Below are positions 34,385 through 41,815 of a stretch of DNA of 64,000 nt, in pieces (positions within the stretch are counted from its first letter, which is position 1; the number at the start of each line of letters is the position of its first letter). This stretch comes from Oscillatoria acuminata PCC 6304. Lineage in GTDB: Bacteria; Cyanobacteriota; Cyanobacteriia; Cyanobacteriales; Laspinemataceae. The position numbers were made by a program, and so were the translations under genes. The DNA lies in the NCBI RefSeq assembly GCF_000317105.1, contig NC_019693.1:5705227-5769226 (forward strand), given 5' to 3'. Under the pieces are notes generated by a model. The model worked only from the letters and a program-made list of their open reading frames with translations. It did no database searches and was not told the origin of the DNA.

Positions 34385-35902
34385 GTAACCATTCAGGGGG
34401 ATGGGGATATGGTGTAAACTAGGGGATATGGTGTAAACTAGGGAGCATGGACGAAAGCATAACGATAGGCGGTATCAAAATTCCTCGCGCGGACTGGTCC
34501 AAGACCCCAGAAAGCGTAAAAAATTTGGTGAGGAATCAAGAGCAACGAATCGCCGCCATTGAAGAACGTCTGGGACTCAACGCCTCAAACAGTTCCATCC
34601 CTCCGTCCAAAGAGCCGCCTCAAGCCAAAGAAAAAAAACAAGAGAAAGGAGGCCGACGTAAGCGCGGAGGCCAAAAAGGACACAAAGGATTTACAAGACA
34701 CTTATATGAGCCGAGTGAGTGCAGCGAGATTATCGACCATCACCCTGAGACCTGCAAGCATTGCCAAACCCCTCTAACGGGAGAAGACGAACAGCCTTAC
34801 CGGCATCAAATCGTGGAAATTCCTCCCGTGGCTCCAGTGGTAACGGAACACCGACTTCACGCTCTAACTTGCTGCTGTTGCGGTCAAACCACTCGGGCTG
34901 TTCTACCGGATGATGTAAACACCAGTGGTTATGGAGAGCGTCTCCAAAGTCTGGTGGCTCTGCTCAGTGGAGCCTATCGTCTGAGCCACAATCAAGTACA
35001 AACCCTCATGAGGGACTTATGGCAAGTGCACCTGAGTACGGGAACAGTCAACCGCATCCGTCAACGAGTCAGTCAGAAACTCAGCCAAGTGGTGAATGAA
35101 GCCAAAAGTTACATCATGAAAAGTGGAACGGCTTACGTTGATGAAACTGGTTGGAGTCAAAACAATGGTGATGGCAACAATCCCGAGAACGCCTCGGCCT
35201 GGTTATGGACTGCCGTCAGCGATAACGTGGCGGTCTATCAAGTGACCCTCAACCGCGCTCGTAGTAGCGCCGACGCTTTATTAGGACAGAACTACACAGG
35301 CCTAGTTGTTAGCGACCGCTATAGTGTCTACAATACCTTTCCTGTTGAGCAACGACAAGTATGTTGGGCGCACTTAAAGCGAGATTTCAAACGGATTGCT
35401 GAACGTAGCGGGGTCTCCAAAGAGATTGGTGAAGCTCTACTGAAACAGACTAAACGCCTGTTCCACTGGTGGCATCGAGTACGGGATGGAACGTTATCAA
35501 CAGAGTTGTTCCAAGCTGCTATGGCACGGCTACGTCAAAGCGTTCATCATCTGTTGAGTGAAGCCGCGAGCCTTTGTCATTCGAGCCGAGAGCAAACGCC
35601 CTTGGCCAAAACCGCACGCACCTGCCAGCAGATTTTAAAGCTGGAACCGGCCTTGTGGACGTTTGTCGAGGTGAACGCGGTCGAGCCGACGAATAATACA
35701 GCCGAGCGCGCTTTGCGCACGGCGGTCATTTGGCGTGACTTGAGTTATGGCTCCTGGTCTCGCTCAGGCAGCGAGTTTGTGGAACGTTTGCTGACGGTGG
35801 TCACCTCTTTACGGTTTCAGGAACGCCCGGTGTTGGAGTTCTTGATTCAGCTCTTGCATTCTGAGCCAGTCTCTCTCCTCCCTCTACCCCCTGAATAGTT
35901 AC
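34385..35902 (+). mobile_element. IS66-type insertion sequence inside the Argonaute gene
   Basis: Element of 1518 bp with terminal inverted repeats GTAACCATTCAGGGGG (34385-34400) and GTAACTATTCAGGGGG read on the other strand (35887-35902), one mismatch. It is flanked by the 8-bp direct repeat TCTTTTTG. It carries a single transposase gene. Near the left end a 19-bp unit (ggggatatggtgtaaacta) is tandemly repeated at 34403-34421 and 34422-34440, just before the transposase start. Confidence 0.9.
34447..35898 (+). CDS. IS66-family transposase (TnpC type)
   Basis: Transposase of 483 residues. Seen: N-terminal helical zipper (RNQEQRIAAIEERLGL), GGRKRGGQKGHKG linker, zinc-binding CKHCQTPL...CCCCGQ, the DDE catalytic part with YVDETGW, VVSDRYSVYNTFP, CWAHLKRDFKR and the NNTAERALR segment with the final Glu. 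It appears intact. This single-gene form lacks the TnpA/TnpB accessory genes of classical IS66 elements. Confidence 0.93.
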   Translation: MDESITIGGIKIPRADWSKTPESVKNLVRNQEQRIAAIEERLGLNASNSSIPPSKEPPQAKEKKQEKGGRRKRGGQKGHKGFTRHLYEPSECSEIIDHHPETCKHCQTPLTGEDEQPYRHQIVEIPPVAPVVTEHRLHALTCCCCGQTTRAVLPDDVNTSGYGERLQSLVALLSGAYRLSHNQVQTLMRDLWQVHLSTGTVNRIRQRVSQKLSQVVNEAKSYIMKSGTAYVDETGWSQNNGDGNNPENASAWLWTAVSDNVAVYQVTLNRARSSADALLGQNYTGLVVSDRYSVYNTFPVEQRQVCWAHLKRDFKRIAERSGVSKEIGEALLKQTKRLFHWWHRVRDGTLSTELFQAAMARLRQSVHHLLSEAASLCHSSREQTPLAKTARTCQQILKLEPALWTFVEVNAVEPTNNTAERALRTAVIWRDLSYGSWSRSGSEFVERLLTVVTSLRFQERPVLEFLIQLLHSEPVSLLPLPPE

Positions 35903-35910
35903 TCTTTTTG
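35903..35910. repeat. 8-bp target-site duplication, right copy (IS66-type)
   Basis: TCTTTTTG, identical to 34377-34384. Confidence 0.88.
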
Positions 35911-36059
35911 AGTGAAATTTTTCCGCTCAAAGTCCCGGAACCGATAAATTTAATCTGCTTTCGGTTGACTCCGGAAGTTGATCGCGAGGTAGGAAATCGA
36001 TTGAGTTGGCGATTTAGCCAAGAGTTCCCCGATGTGGTTGTTATTTGGGAAAATAAATA
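35911..36059 (+). pseudogene. Argonaute gene, second fragment (codons 21-69 and part of 70)
   Basis: Open frame between the two insertion sequences, in phase with codons 1-20. It reads SEIFPLKVPEPINLICFR, then LTPEVDREVGNRLSWRFS and ending VVVIWENK. It has the strand-rich look of an Argonaute N-terminal domain. The split codon 70 (TA + T) is completed at 37729. Confidence 0.8.
36054..36059. repeat. 6-bp target-site duplication, left copy (IS5/IS1182-type)
   Basis: TAAATA before the element; repeated at 37723-37728. Confidence 0.78.
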
Positions 36060-37722
36060 GGGCTTGCTGAAAAAAAGCGGAACGCTGATGTGATAAGGCT
36101 TGTAGAAGTATTGCCTGGACACAAAAGACAGGAAAACGAGGTAAAATTGGAAATTGTTGTGCATCGGTGAAAGGAAAATGTATCGAAAATCACAAAATGC
36201 CCTGGAGCCAGAAGGATCCTTTGAACTACCCTTTCAGGGCCAGCTGTGTGAAGAAAATCGGTGGATAGTTCTGTCAAAGCTAATTCCGTGGTCGGAATTT
36301 GAGGCAGAATATGCCCAGAATTTCTCAGAAGACATGGGGGCAACAGCCAAGTCTTTTAGGATAGCACTGGGCGCTTTAATCATCAAAGAAAAATTGGGTA
36401 TTAGTGACCGAGAAACCGTTGAACAAATCCAGGAAAATCCTTATTTACAGTATTTTATTGGACGAATTAGTTATCAAAATGAAGCGCCCTTTGACCCGTC
36501 AATGATGGTTCATTTCCGGAAAAGAATTAGTCCGGCTCTACTTCAAAAAATTAATCGCAAAATTGTCCAACAAAGTCTAGGATTCACTCCGGAGGACCCC
36601 AACACAAAAAAGTTAGAAGAAGCCGAAAAACCACAAGGAAATAGAGGTCGGCTATTAATGGATGCAACGGTTTCCCCTGCGGATATCAAATACCCCACGG
36701 ATGTGGACCTATTAAATCAAGCAAGAAAAACTACCGAAAGCATCATAGATATTTTATATAAATCCCTGAAGGATAACCTAGACAAAAAACCAAGAACTTA
36801 TAGACAGAACGCTAGAAAAGATTATTTAAAATTTGCCAAAAAGAGGAAGCCCTCTGTTCAAGAAAGGAGAGAAGCCGTTAAAAAACAACTGCAATATATC
36901 AAACGAAATTTGGGACATATTGACAATTTAATCGACAAGGGCGGCAGCCTACAACTTTTAAGCAGAAGGCAATACAAAAATTTATTAGTATCAACCGAAA
37001 TCTATCGTCAACAGGATTTTATGTGGTCAAATAATCAAAAAAGAATCGACCATCGGATTGTCAGTTTAACACAACCTCATGTCCGTCCAATTGTCCGAGG
37101 CAAGTCAGGAAGTCCTACGGAATTCGGAGCGAAGTTATCAGTCAGTTGTGTAGAAGGATATGTATTACTCGAAAAAATTAGTTGGGAAAGCTATAATGAA
37201 AGTGGAGATTTGATTAGTCAAGTAGAGGCGTACAAAGAATTGACGGGATTTTACCCGGAATCGGTTCACGCTGATAAAATTTATCGCACCCGAGTCAATC
37301 GAGCTTGGTGTAAAGAAAGAGGAATTAGGCTCAGTGGTCCTCCATTAGGGAGACGTCCGGCCCAAGTCAGCCTTCAAGATAAAAAACAAGCCCAAGAAGA
37401 TGAGCGCATTCGCAACGAAATTGAAGGGAAATTTGGACAGGGCAAAAGAAGATTCAGTCTGAATCGAGTCATGTCTAAACTATCTAAGACTTCTGAAACC
37501 TCCATTAATCTTACCTTTTTAGTGCTAAACCTGGTAAAACTGCTCAGGCAGTTTTACTGTCTTTTTTTGTGTCAATTTTTCCAAAATCTTGTAATTTTAT
37601 GCCGAAGCATTAATTTTAGCTATACCTGGAAGAATCGAAGTAAAGCCATGTTTATTGGTGCAGTCAGAGGGGCCTCTTGTTCGTTTACCCCCCCTGCTTT
37701 TTATAACTTTTTCAGCAAACCC
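36060..37722 (+). mobile_element. IS5/IS1182-type insertion sequence inside the Argonaute gene
   Basis: Element of 1663 bp. Terminal inverted repeats GGGCTTGCTGAAAAA (36060-36074) and GGGTTTGCTGAAAAA read from the other end (37708-37722), one mismatch. The flanking 6-bp repeat TAAATA and restoration of the Argonaute frame after removal fix its ends. It carries one transposase gene. Confidence 0.85.
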
Positions 37723-37725
37723 TAA
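36178..37725 (+). CDS. IS5/IS1182-type transposase
   Basis: DDE transposase of 515 residues from the ATG at 36178 (AAAGG just upstream). Seen: KLIPWSEFEAEYA, ALGALIIKEKLGISDRETVE, FDPSMMVHFRKRISP (DUF772 domain), LLMDATVSPADIKYPTD, EFGAKLSVSCVEGY, ADKIYRTRVNR and EGKFGQGKRRFSLNR with the last catalytic residue. The reading frame runs through the right inverted repeat and stops at TAA 37723-37725, which belongs to the target duplication, not the element. Confidence 0.88.
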   Translation: MYRKSQNALEPEGSFELPFQGQLCEENRWIVLSKLIPWSEFEAEYAQNFSEDMGATAKSFRIALGALIIKEKLGISDRETVEQIQENPYLQYFIGRISYQNEAPFDPSMMVHFRKRISPALLQKINRKIVQQSLGFTPEDPNTKKLEEAEKPQGNRGRLLMDATVSPADIKYPTDVDLLNQARKTTESIIDILYKSLKDNLDKKPRTYRQNARKDYLKFAKKRKPSVQERREAVKKQLQYIKRNLGHIDNLIDKGGSLQLLSRRQYKNLLVSTEIYRQQDFMWSNNQKRIDHRIVSLTQPHVRPIVRGKSGSPTEFGAKLSVSCVEGYVLLEKISWESYNESGDLISQVEAYKELTGFYPESVHADKIYRTRVNRAWCKERGIRLSGPPLGRRPAQVSLQDKKQAQEDERIRNEIEGKFGQGKRRFSLNRVMSKLSKTSETSINLTFLVLNLVKLLRQFYCLFLCQFFQNLVILCRSINFSYTWKNRSKAMFIGAVRGASCSFTPPAFYNFFSKP

Positions 37726-39790
37726 ATATTTCTGGGTTTTAGCAACACCCCATCAACCCATGCCAGAACCCACTCAATGGCGAACCGCATTAGCGCAGAT
37801 TCAAGAAAAGTTGAGAGAGGATATAGGCGATCGCGAACACTCGATCCAATGGGTACGCGATCCACAGATAACCCCTTCTATCCTCGCTCAACTTGCCGTG
37901 AGAATTTTGAAAATTCGTCGCCCCTTTTCATCAGATACAGTTTGGTCTGAAAATCACGTTGAAGTCAAGCGTGAGGTTAAATTTTGGGCAGAAACGTTTG
38001 AATTTAAAGGAGGACTCTATCCAGCCCTAGCTTTCACCCCTCATAGTTACTTCACTTTTCGCGGTGATTTAGCTGAATTCTACAACAATCATCCCTATCG
38101 CCATAAACCTCAAGAACTGTTGATTGGTTTAAAAGTCCGGGATAGTGAAAAGAATAGTTCCGCTACCATTATTGGATTAGCGGGAACGATTGGAGAACGT
38201 AGACAAGATCTGCTCGCTCGTAAGCCTGGTTCGATTAGCGAAGTGGCACTAACAGAAGCACCAGATGAACAACCTGTGGTAGTTGTTCGGTTTGGTAAGA
38301 GTCCAAAAGAGTTTCACTATGCAATGGCAGCTTTACGTCCCTGTGTTACAGATGATACAGCCAGCCGTTTTGAGGTCAACTATGGAGACTTACTTAAAGA
38401 AACCAAGATTTCTTACCAAGAGCGACAAAATCGATTAGCTTTATACAAGCAAACAGCAGAAGAATCTTTAGCTGTTTATGGGTTCCACTTAGCAGCTAAG
38501 TGTATTAACAGCAGTCAGTACAAAGATTTATTTTTGCCTCTTCCGTTTAAGTTAGAAGAAACCCCCCTGCTTTTTGGAAAGCATTTGATTGGGAAAAGGG
38601 GTCAAATCCTAAAAGGACTATCAAGTGGAGGCGTTTATCGTCGTCACTCAGATTTCAAGGAGCGATCGAGACCAATTCGGATTGCCGTCTTAAAAGTTGG
38701 AGAATTTAAAGTCAAAAAAGCTTTTTTAGATAAAATCCAAGAACGGTTAAAACGCTATGGTTTTGAAAGTCTGATGCTAGATCCCAATCTCGTGCCTGCC
38801 AACAGTTCGAGTGAAGCAGAAGATAGAGCGAACGTGGAGAAAGCAGTGGATGAACTGAAAGCAGTGGATGAACTGATGGAGGTTCCCTGCGATATTGTTT
38901 TAACGTTGCTACCTCAGAGCGATCGCCATGCCGACAATACCGATGACGGCAGTTTTTATTCTTTGATTTCCTCGCGGTTACTTCGACGCGGGTTGGCAAG
39001 CCAAGTCATTTATGAGAATACCTTAAAAGATCCGAGCAATTTTGATAATATTCTCAATCAGGTTATCCCTGGGATTTTGGCAAAACTAGGCAATTTGCCT
39101 TTTATTCTGGCAGAACCTCTGGAAATTGCTGATTACTTCATTGGGTTGGATGTTTCCCGAACGGCCAAAAAAAGGAGAAGGGGCAGTAAAAATGTCTGTG
39201 CGAGCGTGCGTCTTTATAATCAGCAAGGAGAATTCATTCGCTATCGGCTAGAAGATGCCTTGACGGAAGGTGAAGAAATTGATCGACGAACCCTAGAGAG
39301 GTTTCTTCCTGCGGCTGACGTGGGTGGAAAAACTGTACTGATTTACCGGGACGGACACTTTTGTGGCGATGAAATCAAGCATTTACGCGAGAGAGCCAGA
39401 GCGATTGGTTCAAATTTTATTCTCGTGGAGTGCATCAAGTCCCAGATTCCTCGCCTGTACGATTTTGATCGGTCAATTGTCAAAGCTCCGACACATGGAT
39501 TAGCTCTTGGGTTGTCTTCCCATGAGGTAATTTTAGTGACAACTCAAGTCAAGTCAGAGAAGATGGGATTACCATTACCGCTTCGGTTAAAGGTTATTCC
39601 CGATGAAAAACAGCAAGTTTCAATCGAAAGTCTGGTAGAAGCAACGCTGAAACTGACGTTATTGCATCATGGTGCGTTAAAAGAACCTCGCTTGCCAGTC
39701 CCACTGTACGGATCGGATCTAATAGCCTATCGTCGATTACAAGGCATTTCTCCCGGTGCGCTCGATGGCGATCGCCAATTTTGGCTATAG
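37655..39790 (+). CDS. Long prokaryotic Argonaute, 5'-truncated by insertion sequences
   Basis: Guide-directed nuclease. The remaining frame holds the L1/PAZ region, MID (about residues 340-480) and a complete PIWI domain: FIGLDVSR (D499), EGEEID (E540), IYRDGHF (D566) and LYGSDLIAYRR (D688) form the DEDD catalytic set, so the family activity is predicted for the intact protein. Codons 1-24 of this open frame (TTG start 37655) come from the insertion element and its duplication. The first native codons are at 34325-34384 and 35911-36059; joined they give 756 residues. The first native in-frame ATG left is 37760. An 18-bp in-frame tandem repeat lies at 38840-38875. It resembles cyanobacterial DNA-targeting Argonautes such as those of Synechococcus and Limnothrix. 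Confidence 0.88.
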   Translation: MVQSEGPLVRLPPLLFITFSANPKYFWVLATPHQPMPEPTQWRTALAQIQEKLREDIGDREHSIQWVRDPQITPSILAQLAVRILKIRRPFSSDTVWSENHVEVKREVKFWAETFEFKGGLYPALAFTPHSYFTFRGDLAEFYNNHPYRHKPQELLIGLKVRDSEKNSSATIIGLAGTIGERRQDLLARKPGSISEVALTEAPDEQPVVVVRFGKSPKEFHYAMAALRPCVTDDTASRFEVNYGDLLKETKISYQERQNRLALYKQTAEESLAVYGFHLAAKCINSSQYKDLFLPLPFKLEETPLLFGKHLIGKRGQILKGLSSGGVYRRHSDFKERSRPIRIAVLKVGEFKVKKAFLDKIQERLKRYGFESLMLDPNLVPANSSSEAEDRANVEKAVDELKAVDELMEVPCDIVLTLLPQSDRHADNTDDGSFYSLISSRLLRRGLASQVIYENTLKDPSNFDNILNQVIPGILAKLGNLPFILAEPLEIADYFIGLDVSRTAKKRRRGSKNVCASVRLYNQQGEFIRYRLEDALTEGEEIDRRTLERFLPAADVGGKTVLIYRDGHFCGDEIKHLRERARAIGSNFILVECIKSQIPRLYDFDRSIVKAPTHGLALGLSSHEVILVTTQVKSEKMGLPLPLRLKVIPDEKQQVSIESLVEATLKLTLLHHGALKEPRLPVPLYGSDLIAYRRLQGISPGALDGDRQFWL
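37723..37728. repeat. 6-bp target-site duplication, right copy
   Basis: TAAATA, identical to 36054-36059; its first three bases are the stop codon of the transposase. Confidence 0.78.
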
Positions 39791-39799
39791 AGATTGAGA

Positions 39800-39834
39800 A
39801 AAATGGGTTGATGTTGTAATTATTAACCCATTTT
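39800..39834 (+). terminator. Intrinsic terminator after Argonaute
   Basis: Perfect 10-bp stem AAAATGGGTT (39800-39809) / AACCCATTTT (39825-39834), starting 10 bases after the stop codon. Confidence 0.65.
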
Positions 39835-39890
39835 CTGATATATATTATCTGTTTTCATTTTGATACCCCATACCAAATACCAACCCCAGG

Positions 39891-40463
39891 GTGCCCCGAT
39901 ATTTTAAAGACGCAGAGGCGGCTACAATTCATCAGTATGAAGAAATCATCGCGATGACCGATGATGTGATTCAGATTGCTAGTTACCTGAACATTGCATC
40001 ACAAATTATCCTCAAAGTCAAAGAACATATTTTTATTAATCAGCATACGCTTGAGATGCCGGATAGCGAGAGGAATTGCACTATTACATTTGAGGGAAAC
40101 TTCACCCCTGATGCTGAAATTGCCAATCTCTGGATCAAGGCGAAGAATGGAACGTTACAATCCCGAGAAGTCGTGCGATTTAAGCGGTTAATTGCTCATG
40201 AATATGTGGAGAGAGGACTGATGGCAGAAGGTCTTCCCTATCGATCGCCTCAAGCATGGCGAAAAAATCCCCAATCTGGCATTTTTGCCTATTGGCCGAC
40301 ACCAGAACATTATGGTGCTCACGATATGGCCCCCAATCCCAGCAGGCCCCATCCATTTTCCCATTGGGATAAAATTATTGGTAAGTCACCGGAGGGATTG
40401 ACAGTTGCTGAGGATCTCTCGAACCTTGATGAATTAATTGAAGCGATTAAAAACAAGATATGA
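39891..40463 (+). CDS. Unrecognised protein, toxin-like candidate
   Basis: Protein of 190 residues from a GTG at 39891 (weak site CCAGG before it). It has an IAHEYVERGLMAEGL helix and GAHDMAPNPSRPHPF, features reminiscent of C-terminal domains of polymorphic toxins, but no family is recognised. It overlaps the following gene by 4 bases (ATGA). The true start could be further upstream. Confidence 0.6.
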   Translation: MPRYFKDAEAATIHQYEEIIAMTDDVIQIASYLNIASQIILKVKEHIFINQHTLEMPDSERNCTITFEGNFTPDAEIANLWIKAKNGTLQSREVVRFKRLIAHEYVERGLMAEGLPYRSPQAWRKNPQSGIFAYWPTPEHYGAHDMAPNPSRPHPFSHWDKIIGKSPEGLTVAEDLSNLDELIEAIKNKI

Positions 40464-41107
40464 ATCTAAAAACGAGTGTGGATACAGCAATTGACCGGAT
40501 TTTAGCCATTAACTGGGAACCTGACGATAGCCGGACAAGCTCTCATGTTGCTCTGTTGCAAGAATATTTGAGACGTGCTGCGTTGTGGGCCGTGGCTTTA
40601 GATTGTACCGAGGAATGGCCGTTTTTTGATGTAGCGGCTCATATTTCTCCTTCATTTCAGCCTGAAAATCGCCATCTGGACAGACTGGAACAGCATTTTT
40701 CGCAAGTTCCGTTTTATGTGACGAAGGTGATTGAGAACACTTGTCGGTGGTTTGTAAAGTGGGAGGGGGTCAAACATTTACCGGAAGTTAGTAGTTATGT
40801 AAACTCTAATCCCGAAAACCTACTAGAAATCCGTGGTGGTGTAAAAAATCATGGACAAAAAATGAAGGATGTTTACTTATTTAGTGTTCCTTTGCCTCAT
40901 CCTTATGAACCCCTGATTTTATTGTACGATCGCGGGGGAATTTTCTACTCGGAACATCGATTTTTTTGCTTTGAGGATGCTGCGGTTCCCAGAGGGACAT
41001 GGAGAGAACATTGGCAACCCGAGGCTGCGGTTTGTCAACTGAATGCAGAAGCGTTGGACAATTTAGATGGCAATTTTGAAGAAAATCGTTTCACGGCTGA
41101 ATGCTAG
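40460..41107 (+). CDS. Unrecognised protein, possible immunity partner
   Basis: Protein of 215 residues, acidic and Trp-rich, globular, no signal or membrane segment. Coupled by a 4-base overlap to the toxin-like gene before it. The arrangement resembles a toxin/immunity pair; no domain is recognised. Confidence 0.6.
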   Translation: MNLKTSVDTAIDRILAINWEPDDSRTSSHVALLQEYLRRAALWAVALDCTEEWPFFDVAAHISPSFQPENRHLDRLEQHFSQVPFYVTKVIENTCRWFVKWEGVKHLPEVSSYVNSNPENLLEIRGGVKNHGQKMKDVYLFSVPLPHPYEPLILLYDRGGIFYSEHRFFCFEDAAVPRGTWREHWQPEAAVCQLNAEALDNLDGNFEENRFTAEC

Positions 41108-41174
41108 GGTCAATCGGTGACATTTGCCGCAGGAGTGCGATCGCCCTCTCCCCACCCATCCCATTGACAATCTG

Positions 41175-41213
41175 TAATAGCCCGTTGATTTATCCCAGGA
41201 GCGATCGCCTCCA
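41175..41213. repeat. ~40-bp direct repeat, left copy
   Basis: Begins TAATAGCCCGTTGATTTATC and contains a HIP1 site; matches 41584-41622 at all but three positions. Confidence 0.75.
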
Positions 41214-41266
41214 ACTCCCTGCTCTATCCGCTAACATCACCGTAGCCAGTTCAGAACCCCAGAATC

Positions 41267-41515
41267 ATGAGCGTTACCATTCCCGATGAAATCCTGGAAG
41301 CGGCACAAATAACTGAGGCTGAGTTAAAGCAGGAAATTGCTATGCTGCTTTTTCAACAACAAAAGCTCTCTCTGGTCCAAGCCAGCCAGTTAGCTGGGAT
41401 GCCACGAGTTTTGTTTGAAGAGTGGCTGATTTCCCGCAATATTCCCCCTTATTCTTATGAAATAGAAGATTATGAATTGGATATTAAAAATCTCAAGGAA
41501 TTGGGGGATTTGTGA
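41267..41515 (+). CDS. UPF0175 family antitoxin
   Basis: Small helical protein of 82 residues with VTIPDEILEAAQITEAELKQ, LSLVQASQLAGMPRVLFEEWL, the helix-turn-helix-like core of UPF0175. Such proteins are the antitoxin of DUF3368 PIN toxins. The toxin gene starts inside its stop codon (GTGA) but is cut after 24 codons. Confidence 0.88.
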   Translation: MSVTIPDEILEAAQITEAELKQEIAMLLFQQQKLSLVQASQLAGMPRVLFEEWLISRNIPPYSYEIEDYELDIKNLKELGDL

Positions 41516-41586
41516 CAGTCGTTAGCAACACTTCACCGATTACAAATCTGGCGGCATTCCCCACCTATGCCATTAAAACTCTCTAA
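41512..41586 (+). pseudogene. Truncated DUF3368 PIN-toxin remnant
   Basis: Starts GTG at 41512 and encodes the family N-terminus TVVSNTSPITNLAA, then stops at TAA 41584-41586. That stop falls at the first bases of the second ~40-bp direct repeat, so the toxin was probably lost by recombination between repeats. Confidence 0.7.
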
Positions 41587-41622
41587 TAGCCAGTTGATTT
41601 ATCCCGGGAGCGATCGCCCCCA
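41584..41622. repeat. ~40-bp direct repeat, right copy
   Basis: Begins TAATAGCCAGTTGATTTATC; pairs with 41175-41213. The two copies flank the UPF0175 gene and toxin remnant. Confidence 0.75.
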
Positions 41623-41771
41623 AGGGTCTTTTCCTTTGAACTGAACCGTTTCTCTGTGTCGGAGGCGATCGCCGCCCCTGTTTTCCCTGATTATACTTTC
41701 ACGCTGCGTCACGCCACGGGGGAGAGTGGATCCAAAAAATTGCGGTCTGGACTGCTGAACTCCAAACCAGA

Positions 41772-41803
41772 ATAAGATAAAGTAATCAAATACTAAATCT
41801 TAT
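41772..41803. promoter_or_regulatory. Hyphenated inverted repeat before metH
   Basis: ATAAGAT (41772-41778) and ATCTTAT (41797-41803) lie just upstream of the metH start and may be a regulator site or part of the promoter. No cobalamin or SAM riboswitch was recognised upstream of metH. Confidence 0.35.
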
Positions 41804-41815
41804 CTTGATGTTGCT

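Noticed and set aside
41587-41815. Cobalamin or SAM riboswitch before metH
   Set aside because: No B12-box or SAM aptamer features were seen in the 229 bases.
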